A DNA stretch of 43,555 bases, taken from Pseudomonadota bacterium. Its GTDB lineage: Bacteria; Pseudomonadota; Gammaproteobacteria; Xanthomonadales; Xanthomonadaceae. Positions 26,314-36,270 of this stretch are shown piece by piece. The DNA lies in NCBI GenBank assembly GCA_018241125.1, contig JAFEEL010000022.1, positions 1 through 43,555 of the forward strand, in the 5' to 3' direction. Position numbers and translations under genes: made by a program. The number at the start of each line of letters is the position of its first letter. Position 1 is the first letter of the stretch. The notes below the pieces were generated by a model. The model made no database searches and was not told the origin of the DNA. It saw nothing but the letters and a program-made list of their open reading frames with translations.

Positions 26314-28365
26314 TCAGTCTTCCTCGTGCTTGGGCTTGTAGGCTTCCACCAGTTGCTTCTGCACGTTCGCCGGCACCGGCTCGTAGTGGCTGAAGTCGAT
26401 GCTGTAGCGCCCGCGCCCGGCGGTCATGCCCTTGAGTTCGGCGGCGTAGCCTTCCAGTTCCGACAATGGCACCTGCGCCTTGATGACGATCTCGTTGGCA
26501 CCACCGCTGTCGGTGCCGTTGATGCGCGCGCGCTTGCCGGCCAGCCCGCCGGTGATGTCGCCCATGTGCTTTTCCGGCGCGGCCACTTCCACGATCACGA
26601 TCGGTTCGAGCACCTGTGGGCTGGCCTTGGCGATGGCATCCAGAAACGCCTTCTTGCCGGCGGTGACGAAGGCCACTTCCTTGGAATCCACGGTGTGATA
26701 CTTGCCGTCGTAAACGATCACCCGCACGTCCTGCAATGGGTAACCGGCGACCGCGCCGCCATCGAGCACTTGGCGCACGCCTTTTTCCACCGCCGGGATG
26801 AACTGATTGGGGATGGTGCCGCCCTTGACCTCGTCCTTGAACTCGAAACCCGACCCGCGCGGCAGCGGTTCGATGCGCAGATAGACCTCGCCGAACTGCC
26901 CGGCGCCGCCGGTCTGCTTCTTGTGGCGGTGGTGGCCCTCGGCCTTGTTCGCGATGGTCTCGCGGTAGGCGATGCGCGGCGGGTGCGAGTTCACCTCAAC
27001 GCCGTAGCGCGACTGCATGCGATCGAGCATCACCCGCAGGTGCAACTCGCCCAGCCCGCGGATCACCACCTCGTTCATTTCCTTGTTGTGCTCGACGTGG
27101 AAGCAGGGGTCTTCCTCGGCCAGTTTGTGCAGCGCGGTGGACAGCTTCTGCTCCTGTCCGCGCGTGGCCGCCTCGATCGCCAGCCCGAACATCGGCTTGG
27201 GGAACTCGTGCGGCTTGAGGTGGATCTGATCCTCGTCGTGCGAATCGTGCAGCACTGCATCGAAGTGAATTTCATCGACCTTGGCCACCGCGACGATGTC
27301 GCCGGGGATGGCCCGCTCGATCTCGACGTGGTCCTTGCCCTTGAGCTTGAACAGGTGGCCGACCTTGAACGGTTTCTTGCCGTCGTCGATGAACAACTGG
27401 CTGTCGCGCTTGATCGTGCCCTGATACAGGCGCAGCACCGAGAGCTTGCCGACGAAGGGGTCATTGACGATCTTGAACACGTCGGCGATGACGTGCTTGC
27501 CCGCGTCCGGTTCGGCCACGATCGGCTGCGCGTCCTCGCCACTGCCTTTCACGAACGCTGGCGGGTTGGCTTCGCCAGGGTGCGGCAACAGGCGCGCCGC
27601 GATGTCCAGCAGCGCCTTCACGCCGGCCCCGGTGCGCGCACTGGTGAAACAGATCGGCACCAGGTGGCCCTCGCGCAGGCATTGCTCGAAGGCATCGTGC
27701 AGCTCCTGCGGGGACAGGCCGCCCTCGCCGAGGTCGAGGTAGTGATCCATCACCGTCTCGTTGATTTCCACCACTTGATCAATGATCTTCTGGTGCCATT
27801 CGGAAACGGGCCCCAGGTCGGAGTCGCCGTCGGGCTGGAAGAAGCAATCGACGGTGTCGGTTCCATTTTTTGCCGGAAGATTGACCGGCAGGCAGACGTT
27901 GCCGAATGCTTCGCGCAGCGCATCCAGCACCCCGCGTGGGTCGGCGCCGTCGGCATCGATGCGGTTGACCACGATCATCCGCGCGCGCCCGCGGTGGGCA
28001 GCGTTGTCGAGCATGCGCCGGGTCGAGTGCTCGATGCCCATGGCCGCGTTGACCACCACCGCGCAGGTCTCCACTGCGTCGATGGCCGACAGCGCCGGGC
28101 CGCGGAAATCGCGGTAGCCGGGCGTGTCGATGAGGTTGATATGAACCTCGCCGTGGTCGATGGAGGCGATGGCTGCGTTGAGCGAATGCTGGCGCTCGCG
28201 CTCCATCGGGTCGTGGTCGGATACGGTGGTGCCGCGTTCGACGCTGCCTGCCGCCTGGATCACGCCGCCGGCATGCAGCAGGGCTTCGAACAGGGTGGTC
28301 TTGCCGGCGCCGTTGTGGCCCACGAGGGCGATGTTGCGGATCTGGTCGGTGGCATGGGCGGGCAT
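26314..28365 (-). CDS. EF-G-like translational GTPase (paralogue)
   Basis: A 683-residue protein of the elongation factor G superfamily, of the EF-G-like branch and not the main FusA. GTPase motifs: GHNGAGKT at 16-23 (G1), DTPGYRDF (G3), and NRID in place of the usual NKXD (G4), which may alter nucleotide handling. Domains II, III, IV and V follow, including GHHRHKKQTGGAGQFGEVYL and the AGRGRYSIDFSHYEPV end. Excellent ribosome site AAGGAGG 7 bases before ATG 28365; the upstream in-frame ATG 28404 lacks one. No rpsL/rpsG/tuf neighbours. Divergent from lysAC. Confidence 0.92.
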   Translation of the reverse strand: MPAHATDQIRNIALVGHNGAGKTTLFEALLHAGGVIQAAGSVERGTTVSDHDPMERERQHSLNAAIASIDHGEVHINLIDTPGYRDFRGPALSAIDAVETCAVVVNAAMGIEHSTRRMLDNAAHRGRARMIVVNRIDADGADPRGVLDALREAFGNVCLPVNLPAKNGTDTVDCFFQPDGDSDLGPVSEWHQKIIDQVVEINETVMDHYLDLGEGGLSPQELHDAFEQCLREGHLVPICFTSARTGAGVKALLDIAARLLPHPGEANPPAFVKGSGEDAQPIVAEPDAGKHVIADVFKIVNDPFVGKLSVLRLYQGTIKRDSQLFIDDGKKPFKVGHLFKLKGKDHVEIERAIPGDIVAVAKVDEIHFDAVLHDSHDEDQIHLKPHEFPKPMFGLAIEAATRGQEQKLSTALHKLAEEDPCFHVEHNKEMNEVVIRGLGELHLRVMLDRMQSRYGVEVNSHPPRIAYRETIANKAEGHHRHKKQTGGAGQFGEVYLRIEPLPRGSGFEFKDEVKGGTIPNQFIPAVEKGVRQVLDGGAVAGYPLQDVRVIVYDGKYHTVDSKEVAFVTAGKKAFLDAIAKASPQVLEPIVIVEVAAPEKHMGDITGGLAGKRARINGTDSGGANEIVIKAQVPLSELEGYAAELKGMTAGRGRYSIDFSHYEPVPANVQKQLVEAYKPKHEED

Positions 28366-28536
28366 GGGCTTCCTCCTTGCGCAATGGGCAAACCGGAAGC
28401 CCAAGAATGCGCCACAACCGGGCGCAAGGGAATCGCGCCCGTGCAGGGCACATCAAACCACTTGCATATGCACCTCGGCCATGACGCCTAGCCCTCGCGG
28501 CGCCTCGCGCCTGCCACCAGCGCGCGCGGCATCGCT

Positions 28537-28542
28537 TATGAT
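28537..28542 (+). promoter_or_regulatory. Possible -10 element of lysAC
   Basis: TATGAT at 28537-28542, 50 bases before the lysAC start. The -35 region (about 28514-28519) is poor, so the promoter may need an activator or is wrongly placed. Chosen as the only A/T-rich -10-like hexamer in the divergent region. Confidence 0.35.
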
Positions 28543-28592
28543 TACGGCAAGCCCGCCTCGCCGGGCGCATCGCCATCCGTGGAACCTCGCCC

Positions 28593-31262
28593 ATGCCATC
28601 CACCGTGCCCACCGCGGGCGCCGATCCGTCGCCTGCCGCCGTGCGCTTCATCGTGCTGAAGTTCGGCGGTACCAGCGTCAGCTCGCGCGCGCGCTGGGAC
28701 ACCATCGGCAGCTTGATGGGCGAGCGCGCCGCCGAAGGCGCGCGCGTGCTCACCGTGGTGTCGGCGCTGTCGGGCGTCACCAATGCGCTGCAGGCATTGA
28801 TCGATGCGCATGCCAGTGCTGGCGAGTGCGCGCAGCGTGCGTCGGCCATTGCGCAGCGGCATCGCCAGTTCGCCAGCGAGTTGGGCCTGGATCCCGAGCA
28901 CGCGCTGGGCGAGCGCCTGCAACAGCTCGCAGCGCTCGTGGACGATCCGCGGCGCGTCGGGGCCGGGTTGGATTGGCAAGCACAGGTGCTGGCGCAGGGC
29001 GAGTTGTTGTCTTCCACCCTCGGCGTGGCTTACCTGCAAGCGCAGGGGTTGGACCTCGAATGGTTCGATGCCCGCGATGGCCTGCGCGCATTGGCCCTGC
29101 CCAACCAGAGCGCGTGGGGCCAGCGCTTGTCGGTGTCGTGCGAGTTCGCAACCGATGCCGCGTTGCGCGAGCGGCTGGCGCACGGTGCGTCACTGCGCTT
29201 GACGCAAGGTTTCATCGCCCGCCATCCCGACGGCGGCACCGCGATCCTCGGGCGTGGCGGCTCGGATACGTCCGCCGCATATTTTGGCGCGCTGCTGGGC
29301 GCGCAGCGGGTGGAAATCTGGACCGACGTGCCGGGCATGTTCAGCGCCAATCCGCGGCAGGCGCCGGATGCGCGATTGCTGACACGGCTGGACTACGCCG
29401 AGGCGCAGGAAATCGCCACCACCGGCGCCAAGGTGCTGCATCCGCGCAGCATCCACCCGTGCCGCGATGGCGGCGTGCCGATCCGCATCCTCGACACCGC
29501 CCACCCGCAGATGGCCGGTACCACCATCGCGCGCAGCGCCGCCAGTGTGCCGGGGGTGAAGGCGATCAGTTCGCGGCGCGGCATCGTGCTGGTGTCGATG
29601 GAAACCATCGGCATGTGGCAACAAGTCGGCTTCCTCGCCGACATCTTCGAGCGCTTCAAGCGCCACGGCCTGTCGGTGGACTTGATCGGCTCGTCGGAGG
29701 CCAACGTCACCGTCTCGCTCGATCCGTCCGACAATCTGGTCAACTCCGACGTGCTCGATGCGCTGTGCGCGGACTTGTCGCAGGTGTGCAAGGTCAAGGT
29801 GATCGCCCCGTGTGCGGCAATCACCTTGGTCGGGCGCGGCATGCGTTCGCTGTTGCACAAGCTGGGCGCGGTGTGGGAGGAGTTCGGGCGCGAGCGCGTG
29901 CATCTGATTTCGCAATCGTCCAACGATCTCAATCTGACCTTCGTGGTCGACGAAACGTTGTTGGACGAGCAAGGCGCGCAGGGCACGATGGCGCGCCTGC
30001 ACGCGCTGCTGATCGGCTCGGGGGCGATGCCGGTGGACGAGGCGGCAGTGTTCGGGCCCAGTTGGCGATCCTTGCAAGGCGATGCGCGCACGCGTCCTGC
30101 GCGCTGGTGGGAACGACGCCACGAACAGTTGCTGGCGCTGGCTGGACAGGGTACGCCGCGTTATGTGTACGACCTGGCCTGCGTGCGCCGACGCGCCCGC
30201 GAACTGGCGGCGCTGGCGGTCGTCGACCGGCGCTTCTACGCGCTCAAGGCCAATCCGCACCCGGCGATCTTGCGCGCGCTGGCAGCCGAAGGCTTTGGCT
30301 TCGAATGCGTTTCTGGCGGCGAGCTGGCGCACGTGTTCGCGGTGCTGCCGGGACTCGACCCCGGGCGCGTGTTGTTCACGCCCAGCTTCGCGCCGCGCGC
30401 CGAATACGCCGATGCGCTGGGCCGTGGTGTGCGCGTCACCCTCGACAGTGCGGTGCCGTTGGCGCGCTGGCCGGAACTGTTCGCCGGACGCGACGTGATC
30501 TTGCGCATCGACCCGGGCTTCGGCCACGGCCACCACGAGAAAGTGCGCACCGGCGGCAAGGGCGCCAAGTTCGGTCTGGCGGTGGATGCGTTGCCGGAGT
30601 TCCTCGCGGCACTGCGCAGCGCCAACGCGCGCATCGTCGGCCTGCACGCGCACATCGGCAGCGGCATCGGCGAAGGCGCGCACTGGGCGCAGGTGTACGC
30701 ACGGCTGGCGGGCATCGCCGAGGGCATCGGCACGGTGGCCTCGATCGATGTGGGTGGCGGTCTGGGCATCGCCTACGAACCGGATGCCGAGCCATTCGAC
30801 TTGGAAGCCTATGGGTCGGCACTGGCGCAGGTGAAGGCGATGTACCCGCAGTACGAACTGTGGGTCGAGCCGGGGCGGTGGCTGGTCGCCGAATGCGGCG
30901 TGTTGCTGGCGCAGGTCACGCAGGTGGTGGACAAAGACGGCGTGCACCGGGTCGGGGTGGATGCTGGCATGCATACCCTGCTGCGGCCGGCGCTGTATGG
31001 CTCGTTCCATCACATCGTCAACTTCTCGCGCGATGGCGATGCGACCACGGCGCCGTTTGATGTGGTCGGGCCGATCTGCGAAAGCGGTGACGTGCTGGCG
31101 CGCCGCCGGCATCTGCCGGCCGCGACCGCAGAGGGCGATGTGATGCTGATCGCCGATACCGGCGCATACGGCGTGGTGATGGCCTCGAATTACAACTTGC
31201 GCGGCTTGCCCGCGCAGAGCGTGTTCGACAGCGACGTGGCGCGCGATGGAGGTGAGGCATGA
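28593..31262 (+). CDS. lysAC: Bifunctional aspartokinase / diaminopimelate decarboxylase
   Basis: A fusion of the first and last enzymes of the lysine branch: aspartokinase at the N terminus and diaminopimelate decarboxylase at the C terminus, in 889 residues. The kinase half begins KFGGTS at 23-28, has LGRGGSDTSAA in the substrate region, and ends with two ACT-like regulatory segments (about 315-470). The decarboxylase half (about 500-885) has the PLP Lys K552 in FYALKANPHPAIL, HAHIGSGIGEG and the CESGDVLAR-type active site. Such fusions are characteristic of Xanthomonadales. It overlaps murL by 4 bases (ATGA), so the operon links DAP/lysine with cell-wall precursor enzymes. Confidence 0.96.
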   Translation: MPSTVPTAGADPSPAAVRFIVLKFGGTSVSSRARWDTIGSLMGERAAEGARVLTVVSALSGVTNALQALIDAHASAGECAQRASAIAQRHRQFASELGLDPEHALGERLQQLAALVDDPRRVGAGLDWQAQVLAQGELLSSTLGVAYLQAQGLDLEWFDARDGLRALALPNQSAWGQRLSVSCEFATDAALRERLAHGASLRLTQGFIARHPDGGTAILGRGGSDTSAAYFGALLGAQRVEIWTDVPGMFSANPRQAPDARLLTRLDYAEAQEIATTGAKVLHPRSIHPCRDGGVPIRILDTAHPQMAGTTIARSAASVPGVKAISSRRGIVLVSMETIGMWQQVGFLADIFERFKRHGLSVDLIGSSEANVTVSLDPSDNLVNSDVLDALCADLSQVCKVKVIAPCAAITLVGRGMRSLLHKLGAVWEEFGRERVHLISQSSNDLNLTFVVDETLLDEQGAQGTMARLHALLIGSGAMPVDEAAVFGPSWRSLQGDARTRPARWWERRHEQLLALAGQGTPRYVYDLACVRRRARELAALAVVDRRFYALKANPHPAILRALAAEGFGFECVSGGELAHVFAVLPGLDPGRVLFTPSFAPRAEYADALGRGVRVTLDSAVPLARWPELFAGRDVILRIDPGFGHGHHEKVRTGGKGAKFGLAVDALPEFLAALRSANARIVGLHAHIGSGIGEGAHWAQVYARLAGIAEGIGTVASIDVGGGLGIAYEPDAEPFDLEAYGSALAQVKAMYPQYELWVEPGRWLVAECGVLLAQVTQVVDKDGVHRVGVDAGMHTLLRPALYGSFHHIVNFSRDGDATTAPFDVVGPICESGDVLARRRHLPAATAEGDVMLIADTGAYGVVMASNYNLRGLPAQSVFDSDVARDGGEA

Positions 31263-32908
31263 GCGGCTTCCAGCGCGATGCCATCGGCGAGTTTCACTTC
31301 GTCCGCTGCGCGTTCGATGCGGACAGCGGCGTGGCGCGTCTGGTGTATGCGTTCGACGCCGGCGATGAGCTGACCGAGACGGTGACCATTCCCGGCGCGC
31401 CGTTTGCGCTCGACCACGAACGGGCCGCGCAGGTGGAGCGCGCCCTGCGCTTGCTGCACCTGATCGCCGGGGTGAGCTACTACAAGGCCGCCGTGCCGCC
31501 CCGGATCGTGATCGACGGCTATGCCATCGATGCCGACACCGCGCGCTTGCTGGAATCGATCTACGAAAATGGCCTGGGCGAGTTTGCGTATCGCAATGGC
31601 TTGGATCTGCGTGGGCGGATTGCGTTTCCCGCCTTGCTCCGTGCTCCATCCGGGAGATGGGTGGAGGATGAGGGCCTGGATTCCATCGACACATCGCCCG
31701 CTGGCGCTCCCCCACCCCAACCCTCCCCCGCAGGCGGGGGAGGGAGCGTCTGTCTGCTTCCTCCGCTCACGCCGGGTGAGGAGTCGCGTGCGGGCAGCAC
31801 CTCGGCCCACGACACCGAATGTCCACCGGCTGTGGCGGTAGACCGGGTAGGCCGGGATTGGGGCGCGCGGTCGGCCGCGTCGCTGCCAACTGAAATCAAG
31901 CGCGCTCGTACGGGTCTCCTTCCCCCGCTTGCGGGGGAAGGTTGGGATGGGGGCAAACACAAGGCGTTGGTCGCCATCGGCGGCGGCAAGGATTCGCTGG
32001 TCAGCATCGAATCGCTGCGCGCAATGGGGGTGGATCAAACCGTGGCGTGGATCGGCTCGTCGCCGCTGATCGCGGCCTGTGCGGCACGCACCGGGTTGCC
32101 GACGCTCAACATCCAGCGCCAGCTGGCTTCGGCGCTGTTCGAATACAACCGCCATGGCGCGTACAACGGACACATCCCGGTGACGGCCATCAACTCGGCG
32201 ATCCTCGTGCTGGCCGCGGTGCTGCGTGGCTTCGATCAGGTGGTGTTTTCCAACGAACGTTCGGCCAGCTACGGCAGCCAGATCCTCGGCGACGACGGGC
32301 GCGTGCTGGCGCAGGTGAACCACCAGTGGTCGAAGGGCTGGGCGTTCGAACGCGATTTCGGTGCGCACGTGCACGCGCACATCGCCGACGACGTGCACTA
32401 CTACTCGCTGCTGCGTCCGCTGTCGGAACTGGCGGTGGCGCGCCAGTTCGCTCGCAGCGACCGCTACGACGCACATTTTTCCAGTTGCAATCGCAACTTC
32501 CACATCCTCGGTGAACGCCCGGCCAACCGCTGGTGCGGGCAGTGCCCGAAATGCCATTTCGTGTTCCTCGCCTTGGCCCCGTTCGTACCCAAGCCACGGT
32601 TGGTGGGCATCTTCGGACGTAACCTGCTCGACGAGTCCGCGCTGGCGCCGGGGTTCGATGCGCTGATCGAATACCGCGACCACAAGCCATTCGAATGCGT
32701 GGGCGAAGGCCGCGAGGCGCGGGCGGCGTTCGCGGCGTTGGCGCAGCGTCCGGCGTGGCGCGAAGATGCATTGGTCAAGCGCTTCGTCCGCGAGATCGCA
32801 GCACAGTTGCACGATGTACCGCCGCTGGACGCACTGCTCGCGCCGCAAGGCGAACAGCGCATCCCCGAAGCGCTATGGGAGCGCCTGGATGCGTATTGGC
32901 GAACTTGA
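31259..32908 (+). CDS. murL: MurL: UDP-MurNAc-L-Ala-L-Glu epimerase with extra in-frame segment
   Basis: MurL epimerises the terminal L-Glu of UDP-MurNAc-L-Ala-L-Glu to D-Glu, replacing free-glutamate racemase in Xanthomonas. Conserved stretches: [20 protein letters not shown] (67-86), the ATP-binding IGGGKDS (240-246), [10 protein letters not shown] and a Cys cluster [20 protein letters not shown] plus CPKC near the C-terminal third. The protein has 549 residues, about 100 more than I expect (roughly 450). The excess is a low-complexity, Pro/Gly/Arg-rich block at about 125-232 containing two inverted G/C-rich hairpin repeats, and it stays in frame. Overlaps lysAC upstream and murD2 downstream. 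Confidence 0.9.
   Translation: MSGFQRDAIGEFHFVRCAFDADSGVARLVYAFDAGDELTETVTIPGAPFALDHERAAQVERALRLLHLIAGVSYYKAAVPPRIVIDGYAIDADTARLLESIYENGLGEFAYRNGLDLRGRIAFPALLRAPSGRWVEDEGLDSIDTSPAGAPPPQPSPAGGGGSVCLLPPLTPGEESRAGSTSAHDTECPPAVAVDRVGRDWGARSAASLPTEIKRARTGLLPPLAGEGWDGGKHKALVAIGGGKDSLVSIESLRAMGVDQTVAWIGSSPLIAACAARTGLPTLNIQRQLASALFEYNRHGAYNGHIPVTAINSAILVLAAVLRGFDQVVFSNERSASYGSQILGDDGRVLAQVNHQWSKGWAFERDFGAHVHAHIADDVHYYSLLRPLSELAVARQFARSDRYDAHFSSCNRNFHILGERPANRWCGQCPKCHFVFLALAPFVPKPRLVGIFGRNLLDESALAPGFDALIEYRDHKPFECVGEGREARAAFAALAQRPAWREDALVKRFVREIAAQLHDVPPLDALLAPQGEQRIPEALWERLDAYWRT
31713..31951. repeat. Inverted pair of REP-like palindromes inside murL (copies A, B)
   Basis: Copy A: CCCTCCCCCGC (31721-31731), loop AG, GCGGGGGAGGG (31734-31744), preceded by CCCCCACCCCAA. 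Copy B: CCTTCCCCCGC (31918-31928), loop TT, GCGGGGGAAGG (31931-31941), followed by TTGGGATGGGGG. The tails point outward in opposite directions, so A and B form an inverted doublet about 170 bases apart, as in REP doublets (BIME/REPIN). It lies within the coding sequence of murL and encodes the excess residues. Confidence 0.8.
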
Positions 32909-34298
32909 TGGCCAGCGCGTCGCGTTGTGGGGCTGGGGCAGCGAAGGCCGCGCCGCGCATCGTGCCGTACGCGCGCGCCTGCCGCACCTGCCACTGACCG
33001 TCATCTGCAATGAATCCGAAGCCGCGCAGATCGCGGCGTTGGACGATCGACTGGTGCAAGCATCCACGCAAGCCGATGGCCAAGCGTTGGCCGAGTTCGA
33101 GGTGATCGTCAAATCGCCCGGCATCAGCCCGTATCGGGGGGAAGTCGACTACGCGGCCACTCGCGGCACGCGCTTTACCTCTGGCACCGCGCTGTGGTTC
33201 GGCGAACGCGCGCACGACGGCACGATGGCGCACACCATCTGCGTGACCGGCACCAAGGGCAAGAGCACCACCAGCGCCTTGCTGGCGCACCTGCTGCGCG
33301 CCGCCGGTCGGCGCACGGCGCTGGCCGGGAACATCGGTTTGCCGTTGCTGGATCTACTGGACGGGCAGGCCGAGGCGTGGGTGATCGAACTGTCGAGCTA
33401 CCAGACCCGCGACGTGGCGGCGGTCGGCGCACGCCCGCAGGTGGCCATCGTCACCAACATCCACCCCGAACATCTGGATTGGCACGGCAGCCAGCAGCGC
33501 TATGTCGAGGACAAGCTGGCGCTGGTCACGCAGGCCGCGCCGCGGGTGGCCGTGCTCAACGCCGCCGACCCGACGCTGGCCGCGCTGCGCCTGCCCGAGT
33601 CGGAGATTCAATGGTACGGCGATGCGCGCGGTTGGCATCTGCGCGAGGACGCGCTGTATCGCGGCGATGATCATGTGCTCGACACTACGGCGCTGCCACT
33701 TCCGGGACGGCACAATCGCAGCAACCTGTGCGCGGCGTTGACGGCACTGGATGCGCTGGGCTTCGACGGCGCGGCGCTGGCTCGGCACGCCGCCAGTTTC
33801 CAGCCCTTGCCACACCGTCTGCAGGTACTGGGCGAACGCGATGGCGTCACCTGCGTGGACGATTCGATCAGTACCACACCGATGGCGACGCTGGCGGCGT
33901 TGGAGCTGTACGCCGGGCGTGACGTGGCGGTGCTGGTCGGCGGACATGATCGTGGCCTGCCGTGGGACGCGTTCGCGCAGGCCATGCGCACGCACGCCCC
34001 GCGCGTGGTGGTGACCATGGGGCAGGGCGTAGCCAACCAGAACGGCCCACGCATCCATGCGCTGCTCGAACCATTGGCCCGTGGTGGTCGGTTCGAGCTG
34101 TGCGCGGCGACCGACTTGGCCGACGCGTTGCGACACGCACGCAAGGCGCTGCCGCGCGGCGGGGTGATCCTGCTCTCGCCCGGCGCGCCCAGTTTCGGCC
34201 CGTATCCGAACTACATCGCCCGTGGCCGTCACTTCGCGCAACTGGCCGGGTTCGATCCCGACGCGCTCGGTGGGATTGCCGGCATGGGCATTGCCTGA
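32889..34298 (+). CDS. murD2: MurD2: UDP-MurNAc-L-Ala:L-glutamate ligase
   Basis: A 469-residue Mur ligase that in Xanthomonas adds L-Glu (not D-Glu) to UDP-MurNAc-L-Ala, with the product then epimerised by MurL. Motifs: Mur ligase P-loop [10 protein letters not shown] at 119-128, [33 protein letters not shown] and the C-terminal [20 protein letters not shown] (DDS-S/T-x-x-T-P). The ATG at 32889 has GGGAG upstream and overlaps the murL stop by 20 bases. The MurL neighbour is the main reason for MurD2 rather than MurD; from the sequence alone the D/L preference cannot be decided. Confidence 0.88.
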   Translation: MRIGELDGQRVALWGWGSEGRAAHRAVRARLPHLPLTVICNESEAAQIAALDDRLVQASTQADGQALAEFEVIVKSPGISPYRGEVDYAATRGTRFTSGTALWFGERAHDGTMAHTICVTGTKGKSTTSALLAHLLRAAGRRTALAGNIGLPLLDLLDGQAEAWVIELSSYQTRDVAAVGARPQVAIVTNIHPEHLDWHGSQQRYVEDKLALVTQAAPRVAVLNAADPTLAALRLPESEIQWYGDARGWHLREDALYRGDDHVLDTTALPLPGRHNRSNLCAALTALDALGFDGAALARHAASFQPLPHRLQVLGERDGVTCVDDSISTTPMATLAALELYAGRDVAVLVGGHDRGLPWDAFAQAMRTHAPRVVVTMGQGVANQNGPRIHALLEPLARGGRFELCAATDLADALRHARKALPRGGVILLSPGAPSFGPYPNYIARGRHFAQLAGFDPDALGGIAGMGIA

Positions 34299-34343
34299 CC
34301 GGCTCGGCGTAAACTGCAGGCAGTCATCGCGCAGGAGATCGCC

Positions 34344-35147
34344 ATGCCCACGTCGACTTCGCGCCGCATGGTTGCCGGGCTGGCCATCGCCGGCGCGCTG
34401 GCGATGAGCGCCACCCGCGCGGCGCCGCACGCGCAAGCCGTGCAATGGAAGGACGGCGCGACCACGCTGTCGGGTTATCTGGTGTGGGATGACGCCAGCA
34501 CGGCCAAGCGCCCCGGCCTGCTGATGGTGCCCAACTGGTATGGCGTCAACACGGCGGCTATCGACAAGGCCAAGTCCATCGCCGGCACCGATTACGTGAT
34601 CCTGCTCGCCGACATGTACGGCAAGGACGTACACCCGGCTGACGATGCGGCGGCGATGACCGCGGTCAAACCGTTCTATGGCGACCGCAATGCGATGAAA
34701 CGGCGCGTCAATGCGGCCTGGAATGCGCTGCGCGCCAATCTCGACAAGGCGCCCATCGACGCGAAACGACTGGGCGCGATCGGGTTTTGCTTCGGCGGCT
34801 CGGCAGTGCTTGACCTGGCGCGCAGCGGCGTTGCGCCGAGCTTGGGCATCGTCACCTTCCACGCCGGCCTGCACCCGGACGATCCGCATCTGGCAAAGTC
34901 GATCGCGGCGCGTCTGCTGGTGCTCAACGGCGCCGACGACCGCGGCGCGTGGCCGGAACTCGAACCGTTCTTCACCGAACTGCGTGCCAGCGGCGCCGAC
35001 TGGCAGTTCGTCAACTTCGGCGGCGCGGTGCACTGCTTCACCGAGGTCGGCCAAAACTCGCCCGGCTGCAAGTACGACCCGAAGGCAGCCGCACGCGCCT
35101 ATCGGATGATGCATGTCTTCTTCGAGGAGGCGTTGGCGTCGCGGTGA
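34344..35147 (+). CDS. Secreted dienelactone-hydrolase-family protein
   Basis: A 267-residue alpha/beta hydrolase of the dienelactone hydrolase family. Signal peptide about 1-26 (basic MPTSTSRRMV, then Ala-rich core, cleavage near TRAA). Nucleophile Cys in GFCFGGSAV (about 149-157), Asp in NGADDRG, His in GGAVHCF, in the usual order. Such enzymes act on lactones and esters; the substrate here is unknown and no aromatic degradation genes are nearby. The ATG follows AGGAG; 45 bases after the murD2 stop, so possibly part of the same transcript. Confidence 0.87.
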   Translation: MPTSTSRRMVAGLAIAGALAMSATRAAPHAQAVQWKDGATTLSGYLVWDDASTAKRPGLLMVPNWYGVNTAAIDKAKSIAGTDYVILLADMYGKDVHPADDAAAMTAVKPFYGDRNAMKRRVNAAWNALRANLDKAPIDAKRLGAIGFCFGGSAVLDLARSGVAPSLGIVTFHAGLHPDDPHLAKSIAARLLVLNGADDRGAWPELEPFFTELRASGADWQFVNFGGAVHCFTEVGQNSPGCKYDPKAAARAYRMMHVFFEEALASR

Positions 35148-35162
35148 TGCGCCGCGTCGACA

Positions 35163-36188
35163 TCAATGATCGCGCTCGATCGCGTACCTCGCCAGCCCGT
35201 GCAGGCCGTCCAGCCACGGCGATTGCGGCAGTCCGGCTAGCGCGGCCTGCGCTTGACGGGCGTGTTCGCGCGCCCGCGCGGCGCTGTAATCGATGCCGCC
35301 GCTGGCGTGGATCGCATGCACGATGGCCGGCAGCGCGGACAGGTCGCCTGCCGTGATGGCGTGGCGGATGAGGATCTTCGCCGACTCGTCGGCATGCGCC
35401 AGCGCGTGGATCAGCGGTAGCGTCGCCTTGCCTTCGGCCAGATCGTCGCCAAGATTTTTTCCCAGCGCCTGCGCGCTGGCGGTGTAGTCCAGAACGTCGT
35501 CGGCGATCTGGAAGGCAAAGCCAAGCTGCAATCCGTAGTCATGCAGCGCCTGCTGGGTCGCATCGTCGGCCCCGGCCAGCAGCGCGCCCAGACGGGTGGC
35601 GGCGGCGAACAGCACCGCGGTCTTGCGCTCGATCACGCGGTCGTAGGCGGCCTCGTCGGTGTCTGGGTTGCGCACGTGCAGCAGTTGCAGTACCTCGCCC
35701 TCGGCGATCGCATTGGTGGTGTCGGCCAGAACCCGCATCACCTGCGGGCGTTGCAGTTCGACCATCAACTGGAAGCTGCGCGAATACAAAAAATCCCCGA
35801 CCAGCACACTCGGCGCGTTGCCCCACAGCGCGTTGGCGGTCTGGCGCCCGCGCCGCAGGTCGGATTCGTCCACCACGTCGTCGTGCAGCAACGTGGCGGT
35901 GTGGATGAACTCGATGATCGCCGCGAGTTGGTGGTGATCGGTGCCCGCGTAGCCCAGCGCGCGCGCCGCCAGCACCGCCAGCATCGGGCGCAGGCGCTTG
36001 CCGCCGGCGGCGACGATGTGCTCGCCGATCTGGTTGACCAGCGCCACGTCCGAGGCGAGGCGGCGGCCGATCAGCGCATCCACCGCGGCCATGTCCGGCG
36101 CGACCAGCGCCTGGATCGCGTCCAGCGCGAGCGTCGGCGGCGACGGCGCGGGTTCGGGGCGGCGTTGGGTCGCGGCGTCGAGGCTCAT
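35163..36188 (-). CDS. ispB: Octaprenyl-diphosphate synthase (polyprenyl synthetase)
   Basis: Makes the long isoprenoid side chain of ubiquinone from farnesyl diphosphate and IPP. The 341-residue protein has the first Asp-rich motif LHDDVVDESDLRRG (about 102-115, DDVVD at 103-107), KLRP-type AAGGKRLRPML (61-70) and the second Asp-rich motif QIADDVLDY. The N-terminal 25 residues are Pro-rich and extra. Convergent with the hydrolase gene (15 bases between stops) and divergent from dapA. Chain length cannot be read directly; octaprenyl is assigned by analogy with ispB of gammaproteobacteria. Confidence 0.92.
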   Translation of the reverse strand: MSLDAATQRRPEPAPSPPTLALDAIQALVAPDMAAVDALIGRRLASDVALVNQIGEHIVAAGGKRLRPMLAVLAARALGYAGTDHHQLAAIIEFIHTATLLHDDVVDESDLRRGRQTANALWGNAPSVLVGDFLYSRSFQLMVELQRPQVMRVLADTTNAIAEGEVLQLLHVRNPDTDEAAYDRVIERKTAVLFAAATRLGALLAGADDATQQALHDYGLQLGFAFQIADDVLDYTASAQALGKNLGDDLAEGKATLPLIHALAHADESAKILIRHAITAGDLSALPAIVHAIHASGGIDYSAARAREHARQAQAALAGLPQSPWLDGLHGLARYAIERDH

Positions 36189-36215
36189 CGGCGGGGTCGG
36201 AGGGGCGTAGCGGCG

Positions 36216-36221
36216 ATTATA
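36216..36221 (-). promoter_or_regulatory. Probable -10 element of ispB
   Basis: Reverse-strand TATAAT at 36221-36216, 28 bases upstream of the ispB ATG. A clear -35 is not seen at 17 bp. Confidence 0.5.
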
Positions 36222-36270
36222 ACGATTCGACCGGATCGGGCCGGATGGGGTGGCGGGCGATGGCCAGGTT

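Noticed and set aside
31259-32908. murL as a pseudogene or frameshifted gene
   Set aside because: The whole frame is open through the repeat block and the conserved motifs on both sides are intact and in order.
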